Translations under genes and position numbers: made by a program
Source: Phycomyces nitens
Lineage: Eukaryota; Mucoromycota; Mucoromycetes; Mucorales; Phycomycetaceae
Direction: 5' to 3'
Assembly (NCBI GenBank): GCA_022702545.1
Contig: JAHRBC010000008.1
Location: forward strand, 1,054,001-1,118,000
DNA: 64,000 nucleotides
The notes under the pieces: model-generated
The model's database searches: none
What the model was told of the DNA's origin: nothing
Seen by the model: only the letters and a program-made list of their open reading frames with translations
Part shown: positions 7,898-18,900 of the stretch, piece by piece
Numbering within the stretch: the stretch's first letter is position 1
How the letters are laid out: the number at the start of each line of letters is the position of its first letter

Positions 7898-8410
7898 TTA
7901 GATAAATTGGATAAATATGATAAATCTGTTAATATTTGGTGAGTGTGTCAAAAGAGAATTATATAGAAAAATGTTGTTTTTGACACTACCAAGGTATATT
8001 ATCAGTATTTTGGAGCATTTTAAAAATTCACAATTCCTTTCGTTGCTGCACATAATCGAAATGTACAAGGACAGCATGAATAAAGAAGAATAGACAGGCT
8101 CCGGTGTTTTGGAGGACTCTTTTACTTTACAAACGGCCAGGAACGGCGGCAGATGGTACAAAATACATGCTACCAACAGTTCAGGCCTATCTGATTTTGT
8201 GTCACCATACAATCTATGCTTTCGCATACAGACGTTTTTATGCCTGGGCTCATCTTTTAGAACGGTGAGCGTTACTTTAACTTTGTTAGAGAGTGGACAC
8301 AAAGTTACCTCTGTCAAAAGCACAGTGTACAGAGCGCACTTATTCTTTTCCGGACACTTTTTTATACTTCTTGGATCCTTTCTTGAATGACCCTCATCAA
8401 AGATTGACAC
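7898..8410 (-). CDS. Longest open frame of the repeat unit, unknown function
   Basis: The frame spans 170 codons on the minus strand in every full unit (also 13199-13711, 18496-19008, 23791-24303, 29089-29601, 34387-34899, 39680-40192, 44994-45506, 50160-50672, 55308-55820, 60449-60961). It begins at a GTG. The first ATG is at 8227, leaving 109 residues, and an in-frame TAA lies six codons upstream of the GTG. A spliced upstream exon is possible because AACCTAG precedes the frame. The first two thirds have protein-like composition with several Cys and Lys; the end is Ile/Phe/Asn-rich. I recognise no family. Identity among units is at the nucleotide level, so it does not show coding constraint. 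Confidence 0.2.
   Translation of the reverse strand: MSIFDEGHSRKDPRSIKKCPEKNKCALYTVLLTEVTLCPLSNKVKVTLTVLKDEPRHKNVCMRKHRLYGDTKSDRPELLVACILYHLPPFLAVCKVKESSKTPEPVYSSLFMLSLYISIMCSNERNCEFLKCSKILIIYLGSVKNNIFLYNSLLTHSPNINRFIIFIQFI
7945..7986. repeat. Inverted repeat GTGTCAAAA / TTTTGACAC
   Basis: A perfect 9-bp inverted repeat with a 24-nt loop, inside the invariant block near the 3' end of the minus-strand frame. Significance unknown. Confidence 0.5.
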
Positions 8411-9326
8411 TAGGTTGAAACAGTGTTACTAGCCAATTGAAAACATGCCCACAAAATGGCCAAGGGGGTATAAAGTGTAAACAAAGCAGCCGATTCTGCA
8501 AATGAGCCATCCAGCCAAACTCCATTTTTTAACAAATGCTTTTATCCCCCTAACTAGCAGGCTAACGCTATGATTTTATTGCTGAAATGGATTTCTTAGA
8601 CGTTTGAAAATATTTGAGTCTATTCATGATTTTATAATGGCCAACTAGAAAGCTATTTTATTCACTATTTAATCTTGAAACCATAATCCCAATCCCAGAT
8701 TAACATCCAACATAATAGAGCCAGAAGGATGGGGCTATACCAGAGTTTTAGCCCTTAAATATATCCAGTTTAAACATACAAGGACAAGAAATGCTATATC
8801 GCATGAAACATAACGAATTTTCGGTTATTGTAGAGTGTACCATCAATCAACTTAAAGTGCGCTTGTAAAGGACTGAGCATTCGGCTTTTCTCAAAAGACA
8901 ATAATACATATACACCAGAGTGAATATCTTTAGGAAAAGTGCAGTTTACTTTGTGCTATTATATACTAGAATGGCAGAGCGCATATTCTGGGTGCCTGTA
9001 GATACACATGCTTGAAAAATAAATTTTCAAACACCCCAGTGATAAACCTAATATATATATATACGCTTGACATTAAATAGCAGTCGGTATGACCATACTA
9101 GACGCTCTCACTGCTCTCATCCACCATCCTCGTAATTAGAAACATTCTTGTATAATAGCAGAATATAATGTTTTAAAAAATACCCAAAAAAAAAATGGTA
9201 TCCAGGTTGCGATTCACTATAACAAATGGTCCAACCCCTCCTAAAAAAATACACCCCAAGACCATAATAGAGCCTCAATTTTCTTGTATTGTTTAATGGT
9301 ACAAGGGGTTGTTGCGGGCAGTATGG
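8411..9326. other. Unit interior with TA-repeat, no gene recognised
   Basis: This part of the unit contains a TATAAA motif at about 8470 after a G-run, and a (TA)n run near 9050-9063 that is longer in B units and followed by a changed base (CGCTTGAC to TACTTGAC). The TATAAA alone is too weak to call a promoter. No RNA gene or protein family recognised. Confidence 0.4.
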
Positions 9327-9504
9327 TTCCGTGTCTGCAGATGCATGCAATCTTCATTCCGTCTATGTTAAGCCTCATTATGATTTATTTCTTAAATATC
9401 AAAGGGTTTGAAAAAACAAAAACAAAAAAAGTCTGTGGGATGAGCATCTTGTACTTTGGACATGCTGTCAACGATGCCGATTGAATTCAAGAGATTGAGA
9501 AAAG
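9327..9504 (+). repeat. Ancient internal duplication, copy a
   Basis: Aligns with 10432-10594 in the same orientation. Shared landmarks are GTCTG...GCAA-CTTCATTC, TTTCTTAAA-TCAAAG and ATTCAAGAGATT-AGAAA. Identity is roughly 60-70% by eye, so the duplication predates the tandem amplification. Small frames on either strand here (for example 9284-9484 plus, which starts at TTG) are not convincing. Confidence 0.65.
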
Positions 9505-9590
9505 CAAAATGTAAAATGTTAGAATGAGTAATAGTAATAGTCGCGAATAATACGTTGAAAGCTTTGAATAGGTACCCAGCACAAATAGTT

Positions 9591-9622
9591 AGAGAGAGTG
9601 AGAGAGTGAGTGAGTGAGTGAG
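9591..9622 (+). repeat. GAGT microsatellite
   Basis: AGAGAGTG followed by repeated GAGT. A-type units and unit 8 carry two more GAGT units than B-type units 9-11 (for example 51855-51876). Confidence 0.85.
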
Positions 9623-9659
9623 TCAGTAGTTAAGGTTTCTTAGTTGGAGATATAAATAA

Positions 9660-9845
9660 TTATTTATAGTATTTATAGGTTTCTACAGGCAAAAATACAT
9701 GGCGTCTATTTACTAATAATGTCATAGTTGGTCTATACATGAGAATAAGTTTATTTGGGAACCAAAGCAATACAAGACATCTGGAATGAAGCAGGCCTTG
9801 GAATGTATATTGTTGTATTTCGATTATATAAAGATGTCCAGCCAT
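9660..9845 (-). CDS. Small ATG-initiated frame, doubtful
   Basis: Sixty-one residues starting MAGHLYIIEIQQY on the minus strand, present in every full unit with one Leu/Phe difference between A and B. It starts at a true ATG, but has no recognised domain, signal or partner, and its length is within what chance allows in AT-rich DNA. Confidence 0.08.
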   Translation of the reverse strand: MAGHLYIIEIQQYTFQGLLHSRCLVLLWFPNKLILMYRPTMTLLVNRRHVFLPVETYKYYK

Positions 9846-9947
9846 TTATTAAATATTTGGACAAATACAAGATATATTGTGTGTTAGTGTGTCAGATATT
9901 TATAAATTAGTTATCCGCCTCTAAGTGTCATATCTATTTGCACCATC

Positions 9948-10280
9948 GATTTGCAAATACGGGGGACAAAAATCTTATTTTATAAAAAAAATGGAGGAAA
10001 AAAATTACGATGATTTAATTGATGTCCTTGGTATTAAGGGGTGAATAGTATATAAATCAACGTAATCTACACTGTAGCGAACAAACATAAACATTGAGAC
10101 TGAAAATACATATGATTTTGCGAATACGGGGGACAAAAATCTTATTTTTTAAAAAAAATAGGAAAAAAAAATTACGATGATTTAATTGATGTCCTTGGTG
10201 TTAAGGGGTGAATAGGATATAAATCAACGTAATCTACACTGTAGCGAACAAACATAAACATTGAGACTGAAAATACAGAC
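9948..10280 (+). repeat. 166-bp tandem duplication
   Basis: Two adjacent copies begin at about 9948 and 10114. Each runs from GATTTGCRAATACGGGGGAC through GTAATCTACACTGTAGCGAA to GAGACTGAAAATACA. They differ in a few bases and in A-run lengths. Both copies persist in all units (for example starts near 15247 and 15411), so duplication came before array expansion. Confidence 0.92.
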
Positions 10281-10322
10281 ATATACAGACAAATATTGAG
10301 AACATCCTATTGGTTACATTCA

Positions 10323-10347
10323 ATGCACCTTTATGCACCTTTATGCA
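10323..10347 (+). repeat. Short direct repeat ATGCACCTTT
   Basis: ATGCACCTTT occurs twice in tandem, followed by a partial third (ATGCATG in A units, ATGCACG in B units). Confidence 0.7.
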
Positions 10348-10431
10348 TGTCTAGGTTAATAGTATTATTCCCTTGTCTTCCTTGTAAAGATACTTCATAA
10401 AACCAATCTACGGATTGTGGTAGGTGATATA

Positions 10432-10594
10432 TTTTGTATCTGGGAATGTCTGCAACTTTCATTCGGCTAATTTTAACCCCAATTACGATTCCTTTTCTTA
10501 AATCAAAGTGTATACAGAGTATTATGGGGGCCGAGTGTTTTATACTTTCAGCATGTTGCAAAATATGTCAACCCAATTCAAGAGATTAAGAAAG
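10432..10594 (+). repeat. Ancient internal duplication, copy b
   Basis: Partner of 9327-9504, about 1.1 kb downstream in the same unit. A minus-strand frame of 76-81 codons covers most of it (10331-10561 in unit 1). In A units it starts at TTG; in B units it is extended at its N-terminus. The matching frame in copy a is full of stops, so if this was once coding, copy a has decayed. Confidence 0.6.
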
Positions 10595-10629
10595 AAAATT
10601 TTAAAGGTGGGGAAAGAAATTAAGAGGTG

Positions 10630-13600
10630 AGAAATATGAGATATTTTATTTATATGGATTGAGAAGATAAGGGTTTGGGTGTGACGTTGAGTAAAAAGAT
10701 TTTGTTGAATGAATGAATGAATGAATGATTGAAGAGAAGGGGTAGAAGGATGAGAGTGAGTTTTATTGAATTTGAGTTGATTAGTTTGTTGTTGTTGAGA
10801 TAAGTATGTGATATATTGTATGATATATTGTATGATTGTATTTTGTGAGTAAGGATTGAAAAATTGAGGTTAGATAGGAGGGTATGATAAGAATGGCGGG
10901 ATTTAAGGATTTGTGGAGAAAGTATAGTTTGTATAGAGTGAAAAAGAGTTGTTGAAGTGGGATATGTGGATTTTAAATGATTATTATATGTGGGTTTGTG
11001 GTTGAGAGGGGAGAATTGATTGAATTGAAGGAGATTGTGGATGTAATGATCCAGTATGGATAAGATGGGATGGATTTATAGAGTTTTTGAAATATGAGAT
11101 TATTGAGCGAACAAGTGTTTAGATTTGATTGGGTTAGTGTTGAGTGTATTGAATAAATGATTTAATAGAGGATCGATTAGTAGAAAAAGAGTTGAAAGAC
11201 TAATAAAAAGGTTTAAAGATGGATATGATGGATCGGGATTTTGGGTGGGATTTTTCGCAGTGAAGCTTTTTAGCTGGTTAAATTGATCGAATGTGTCAAG
11301 GGGACTGAGAGAGTATATTATTCTTATTTTTTGATATTACTAAATTATGTGAATTGGGGTCAAATCAACAGAAAGCCGATACAAGCTTGGTAATGGATTC
11401 TATGGTGGGCGGTGTAATATAGACTAATATTGATTGTATATTGATTATAAGGAGCGATTTGTATGTAACTAAATGATCACAGCTAATATACGGAATTGTT
11501 TTCGGGTGCAAGAAATTGAAAACGATCCAGACTTGGATCCATCCAATCCGTACTTGTATTAGTTTATTGCGATTATAAAAACTTTGAATATGAATTGTGT
11601 TGTATGGTATATATTGAATTTATTATTATTATTATTATTATTACTAGTCATTGATAAATTAAACAATAAAATAAAACGTAATTATTTAAGGTTATCATTC
11701 AGATAATGCTTTTTTGAATTCATATAGGTAATTCATATGTAAGCAAGGTCATCATCATGATATTAAATAAATACGTACGCATTTATTTGTGCTTCGTCAA
11801 GCACTTTGTCCCACAATTCCCCAACACCCGTAGGTAGTAGACGCCCTACTTTTTCAACCTGCAAACTTCCTCCCACCAGATACTGGCTTGAACAGATACC
11901 TGGCTGCGGACACCCCACACTTAAGACCTTGCAGATGCACGGCTACCACAATACTTCCCCTCACCCGTAGGTAGTAGACGCCCTACTTTTTCAACCTGCA
12001 GACTTCCTCCCACCAGACACCGGCTTGAACGAATACCTGGCTGCGGACACCCCACACTTAAGACCTTGCAGATGCACGGCTACCACAATACTTCCCCTCA
12101 CCCGTAGGTAGTAGACGCCCTACTTTTTCAACCTGCAAACTTCCTCCCACCAGATATTGCCTTGAAAAATACCTGGCTGCGGACGCCCCACATTTTGAGA
12201 CCCTGGCTCCCCTCCACCATTAAGGCTGTGTGATAACCTCCCCACACACTTTCGTGTCTATAGGAAAAAAAGCTATACATAGTATTAGGCTTATGGTTTA
12301 CTTGCCGATTACAAATAAAAAGAAGATGTACTTACAGTCCACAGTCCACAGTCTACAGTCTACAGTCTACAGTCTACAGTCTACAGTCTACAGTCTACAG
12401 TCTACAGTCCACAGTCAACATCCACATCTACATTCACATCCACAATCTGCAAGTCCACTGTCAAAAATCCGCTCTACAGTCCACAGTCCACAGTCCACGG
12501 TCTAAAGTACATAAGACCGGGTCTAGTTAGTGATGTTGTTTGTAATGTGCTAATTGCAATGCGTACTTACATCGTCATCGGCAAAAAAGGGCTCAAGCTG
12601 AGGTCAGCAATGAAAAGTAGTAAGCTGGTGTACAAGAGAAAGGCGCTCTCCCCAAGTTCCCACTGTTGTTTATTTCTTATGGGAAAATTTTCAGTCAAAC
12701 TTTTATTTGACAGAGTGATCAAGTCATGTGAGCTCTATGGCTTACCACTGTGAGAATCCTTCATATTATGTGAGGGTTTGGCGCCCTGCAACGGCTCAAT
12801 AGCTTGATAATCTCTGCTTTTAGACGATTTTTCTTTACTGCTTGTATAACTTTTCTATTATTTATTGAATTTGAATATCTAGGCGATATTAAACAGCGAA
12901 AATGCCGTAGCTATATAGTTTATTAGAGTTTAATATAGTGTAGGCTAATATAATCGATTCAATATAATAGCTGTAATTACTAATAGTTTGTAGACATTTT
13001 TATATGCTTTACTTTCTTTCTTTTCGGCAGATAATGCGTACAGCCGTTGTGGTACCATTGTTCTGTCAAAGGCTTCCTAAATTTAGGGGAACGCATATTA
13101 TAGATTAGGAAGGAATAGAATACAAGAAAACGCTGTGACTCGGTATGATTGTAAGTAGAAGGGCAGGTTGGAGTGGGATTATCTCTGGATAGTTAATATT
13201 AGATAAATTGGATAAATATGATAAATCTGTTAATATTTGGTGAGTGTGTCAAAAGAGAATTATATAGAAAAATGTTGTTTTTGACACTACCAAGGTATAT
13301 TATCAGTATTTTGGAGCATTTTAAAAATTCACAATTCCTTTCGTTGCTGCACATAATCGAAATGTACAAGGACAGCATGAATAAAGAAGAATAGACAGGC
13401 TCCGGTGTTTTGGAGGACTCTTTTACTTTACAAACGGCCAGGAACGGCGGCAGATGGTACAAAATACATGCTACCAACAGTTCAGGCCTATCTGATTTTG
13501 TGTCACCATACAATCTATGCTTTCGCATACAGACGTTTTTATGCCTGGGCTCATCTTTTAGAACGGTGAGCGTTACTTTAACTTTGTTAGAGAGTGGACA

Positions 13601-15925
13601 CAAAGTTACCTCTGTCAAAAGCACAGTGTACAGAGCGCACTTATTCTTTTCCGGACACTTTTTTATACTTCTTGGATCCTTTCTTGAATGACCCTCATCA
13701 AAGATTGACACTAGGTTGAAACAGTGTTACTAGCCAATTGAAAACATGCCCACAAAATGGCCAAGGGGGTATAAAGTGTAAACAAAGCAGCCGATTCTGC
13801 AAATGAGCCATCCAGCCAAACTCCATTTTTTAACAAATGCTTTTATCCCCCTAACTAGCAGGCTAACGCTATGATTTTATTGCTGAAATGGATTTCTTAG
13901 ACGTTTGAAAATATTTGAGTCTATTCATGATTTTATAATGGCCAACTAGAAAGCTATTTTATTCACTATTTAATCTTGAAACCATAATCCCAATCCCAGA
14001 TTAACATCCAACATAATAGAGCCAGAAGGATGGGGCTATACCAGAGTTTTAGCCCTTAAATATATCCAGTTTAAACATACAAGGACAAGAAATGCTATAT
14101 CGCATGAAACATAACGAATTTTCGGTTATTGTAGAGTGTACCATCAATCAACTTAAAGTGCGCTTGTAAAGGACTGAGCATTCGGCTTTTCTCAAAAGAC
14201 AATAATACATATACACCAGAGTGAATATCTTTAGGAAAAGTGCAGTTTACTTTGTGCTATTATATACTAGAATGGCAGAGCGCATATTCTGGGTGCCTGT
14301 AGATACACATGCTTGAAAAATAAATTTTCAAACACCCCAGTGATAAACCTAATATATATATATACGCTTGACATTAAATAGCAGTCGGTATGACCATACT
14401 AGACGCTCTCACTGCTCTCATCCACCATCCTCGTAATTAGAAACATTCTTGTATAATAGCAGAATATAATGTTTTAAAAAATACCCAAAAAAAATGGTAT
14501 CCAGGTTGCGATTCACTATAACAAATGGTCCAACCCCTCCTAAAAAAATACACCCCAAGACCATAATAGAGCCTCAATTTTCTTGTATTGTTTAATGGTA
14601 CAAGGGGTTGTTGCGGGCAGTATGGTTCCGTGTCTGCAGATGCATGCAATCTTCATTCCGTCTATGTTAAGCCTCATTATGATTTATTTCTTAAATATCA
14701 AAGGGTTTGAAAAAACAAAAACAAAAAAAGTCTGTGGGATGAGCATCTTGTACTTTGGACATGCTGTCAACGATGCCGATTGAATTCAAGAGATTGAGAA
14801 AAGCAAAATGTAAAATGTTAGAATGAGTAATAGTAATAGTCGCGAATAATACGTTGAAAGCTTTGAATAGGTACCCAGCACAAATAGTTAGAGAGAGTGA
14901 GAGAGTGAGTGAGTGAGTGAGTCAGTAGTTAAGGTTTCTTAGTTGGAGATATAAATAATTATTTATAGTATTTATAGGTTTCTACAGGCAAAAATACATG
15001 GCGTCTATTTACTAATAATGTCATAGTTGGTCTATACATGAGAATAAGTTTATTTGGGAACCAAAGCAATACAAGACATCTGGAATGAAGCAGGCCTTGG
15101 AATGTATATTGTTGTATTTCGATTATATAAAGATGTCCAGCCATTTATTAAATATTTGGACAAATACAAGATATATTGTGTGTTAGTGTGTCAGATATTT
15201 ATAAATTAGTTATCCGCCTCTAAGTGTCATATCTATTTGCACCATCGATTTGCAAATACGGGGGACAAAAATCTTATTTTATAAAAAAATGGAGGAAAAA
15301 ATTACGATGATTTAATTGATGTCCTTGGTATTAAGGGGTGAATAGTATATAAATCAACGTAATCTACACTGTAGCGAACAAACATAAACATTGAGACTGA
15401 AAATACATATGATTTTGCGAATACGGGGGACAAAAATCTTATTTTTTAAAAAAAATAGGAAAAAAAATTACGATGATTTAATTGATGTCCTTGGTGTTAA
15501 GGGGTGAATAGGATATAAATCAACGTAATCTACACTGTAGCGAACAAACATAAACATTGAGACTGAAAATACAGACATATACAGACAAATATTGAGAACA
15601 TCCTATTGGTTACATTCAATGCACCTTTATGCACCTTTATGCATGTCTAGGTTAATAGTATTATTCCCTTGTCTTCCTTGTAAAGATACTTCATAAAACC
15701 AATCTACGGATTGTGGTAGGTGATATATTTTGTATCTGGGAATGTCTGCAACTTTCATTCGGCTAATTTTAACCCCAATTACGATTCCTTTTCTTAAATC
15801 AAAGTGTATACAGAGTATTATGGGGGCCGAGTGTTTTATACTTTCAGCATGTTGCAAAATATGTCAACCCAATTCAAGAGATTAAGAAAGAAAATTTTAA
15901 AGGTGGGGAAAGAAATTAAGAGGTG
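10630..15925 (+). repeat. Megasatellite unit 2 (A type, 5296 bp)
   Basis: Full A-type unit. The 137-bp subrepeat block begins at 11826 and the heptamer block at 12332. An extra A in the run near 12265, compared with unit 1, shifts the frame entering the heptamer region. Confidence 0.97.
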
Positions 15926-18900
15926 AGAAATATGAGATATTTTATTTATATGGATTGAGAAGATAAGGGTTTGGGTGTGACGTTGAGTAAAAAGATTTTG
16001 TTGAATGAATGAATGAATGAATGATTGAAGAGAAGGGGTAGAAGGATGAGAGTGAGTTTTATTGAATTTGAGTTGATTAGTTTGTTGTTGTTGAGATAAG
16101 TATGTGATATATTGTATGATATATTGTATGATTGTATTTTGTGAGTAAGGATTGAAAAATTGAGGTTAGATAGGAGGGTATGATAAGAATGGCGGGATTT
16201 AAGGATTTGTGGAGAAAGTATAGTTTGTATAGAGTGAAAAAGAGTTGTTGAAGTGGGATATGTGGATTTTAAATGATTATTATATGTGGGTTTGTGGTTG
16301 AGAGGGGAGAATTGATTGAATTGAAGGAGATTGTGGATGTAATGATCCAGTATGGATAAGATGGGATGGATTTATAGAGTTTTTTGAAATATGAGATTAT
16401 TGAGCGAACAAGTGTTTAGATTTGATTGGGTTAGTGTTGAGTGTATTGAATAAATGATTTAATAGAGGATCGATTAGTAGAAAAAGAGTTGAAAGACTAA
16501 TAAAAAGGTTTAAAGATGGATATGATGGATCGGGATTTTGGGTGGGATTTTTCGCAGTGAAGCTTTTTTAGCTGGTTAAATTGATCGAATGTGTCAAGGG
16601 GACTGAGAGAGTATATTATTCTTATTTTTTGATATTACTAAATTATGTGAATTGGGGTCAAATCAACAGAAAGCCGATACAAGCTTGGTAATGGATTCTA
16701 TGGTGGGCGGTGTAATATAGACTAATATTGATTGTATATTGATTATAAGGAGCGATTTGTATGTAACTAAATGATCACAGCTAATATACGGAATTGTTTT
16801 CGGGTGCAAGAAATTGAAAACGATCCAGACTTGGATCCATCCAATCCGTACTTGTATTAGTTTATTGCGATTATAAAAACTTTGAATATGAATTGTGTTG
16901 TATGGTATATATTGAATTTATTATTATTATTATTATTATTACTAGTCATTGATAAATTAAACAATAAAATAAAACGTAATTATTTAAGGTTATCATTCAG
17001 ATAATGCTTTTTTGAATTCATATAGGTAATTCATATGTAAGCAAGGTCATCATCATGATATTAAATAAATACGTACGCATTTATTTGTGCTTCGTCAAGC
17101 ACTTTGTCCCACAATTCCCCAACACCCGTAGGTAGTAGACGCCCTACTTTTTCAACCTGCAAACTTCCTCCCACCAGATACTGGCTTGAACAGATACCTG
17201 GCTGCGGACACCCCACACTTAAGACCTTGCAGATGCACGGCTACCACAATACTTCCCCTCACCCGTAGGTAGTAGACGCCCTACTTTTTCAACCTGCAGA
17301 CTTCCTCCCACCAGACACCGGCTTGAACGAATACCTGGCTGCGGACACCCCACACTTAAGACCTTGCAGATGCACGGCTACCACAATACTTCCCCTCACC
17401 CGTAGGTAGTAGACGCCCTACTTTTTCAACCTGCAAACTTCCTCCCACCAGATATTGCCTTGAAAAATACCTGGCTGCGGACGCCCCACATTTTGAGACC
17501 CTGGCTCCCCTCCACCATTAAGGCTGTGTGATAACCTCCCCACACACTTTCGTGTCTATAGGAAAAAAGCTATACATAGTATTAGGCTTATGGTTTACTT
17601 GCCGATTACAAATAAAAAGAAGATGTACTTACAGTCCACAGTCCACAGTCTACAGTCTACAGTCTACAGTCTACAGTCTACAGTCTACAGTCTACAGTCT
17701 ACAGTCCACAGTCAACATCCACATCTACATTCACATCCACAATCTGCAAGTCCACTGTCAAAAATCCGCTCTACAGTCCACAGTCCACAGTCCACGGTCT
17801 AAAGTACATAAGACCGGGTCTAGTTAGTGATGTTGTTTGTAATGTGCTAATTGCAATGCGTACTTACATCGTCATCGGCAAAAAAGGGCTCAAGCTGAGG
17901 TCAGCAATGAAAAGTAGTAAGCTGGTGTACAAGAGAAAGGCGCTCTCCCCAAGTTCCCACTGTTGTTTATTTCTTATGGGAAAATTTTCAGTCAAACTTT
18001 TATTTGACAGAGTGATCAAGTCATGTGAGCTCTATGGCTTACCACTGTGAGAATCCTTCATATTATGTGAGGGTTTGGCGCCCTGCAACGGCTCAATAGC
18101 TTGATAATCTCTGCTTTTAGACGATTTTTCTTTACTGCTTGTATAACTTTTCTATTATTTATTGAATTTGAATATCTAGGCGATATTAAACAGCGAAAAT
18201 GCCGTAGCTATATAGTTTATTAGAGTTTAATATAGTGTAGGCTAATATAATCGATTCAATATAATAGCTGTAATTACTAATAGTTTGTAGACATTTTTAT
18301 ATGCTTTACTTTCTTTCTTTTCGGCAGATAATGCGTACAGCCGTTGTGGTACCATTGTTCTGTCAAAGGCTTCCTAAATTTAGGGGAACGCATATTATAG
18401 ATTAGGAAGGAATAGAATACAAGAAAACGCTGTGACTCGGTATGATTGTAAGTAGAAGGGCAGGTTGGAGTGGGATTATCTCTGGATAGTTAATATTAGA
18501 TAAATTGGATAAATATGATAAATCTGTTAATATTTGGTGAGTGTGTCAAAAGAGAATTATATAGAAAAATGTTGTTTTTGACACTACCAAGGTATATTAT
18601 CAGTATTTTGGAGCATTTTAAAAATTCACAATTCCTTTCGTTGCTGCACATAATCGAAATGTACAAGGACAGCATGAATAAAGAAGAATAGACAGGCTCC
18701 GGTGTTTTGGAGGACTCTTTTACTTTACAAACGGCCAGGAACGGCGGCAGATGGTACAAAATACATGCTACCAACAGTTCAGGCCTATCTGATTTTGTGT
18801 CACCATACAATCTATGCTTTCGCATACAGACGTTTTTATGCCTGGGCTCATCTTTTAGAACGGTGAGCGTTACTTTAACTTTGTTAGAGAGTGGACACAA

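Larger units (their letters stand above)
5331..10629 (+). repeat. Megasatellite unit 1 (A type, 5299 bp), array edge
   Basis: First unit of the array. Units are phased here from AGAAATATGAGATATTTTAT, the first sequence shared by all copies at the left edge. Although at the array edge, it is almost identical to unit 2, so edge divergence is not seen. It has three 137-bp subrepeats, twelve heptamers and both copies of the 166-bp duplication. It differs from unit 2 mainly in homopolymer lengths, for example GGG against GGGG near 5708 and a longer A run near 9186. Internal elements are annotated in this unit as the reference. Confidence 0.97.

Noticed and set aside
8109..8390. 93-codon plus-strand frame in every unit
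   Set aside because: It starts at TTG, contains no internal ATG, and lies antisense to the longer minus-strand frame. Its constancy only reflects nucleotide identity.
8461..8480. TATA box promoter (GGTATAAAG)
   Set aside because: A single TATAAA in AT-rich DNA without a downstream gene or transcript evidence is not enough to call a promoter.
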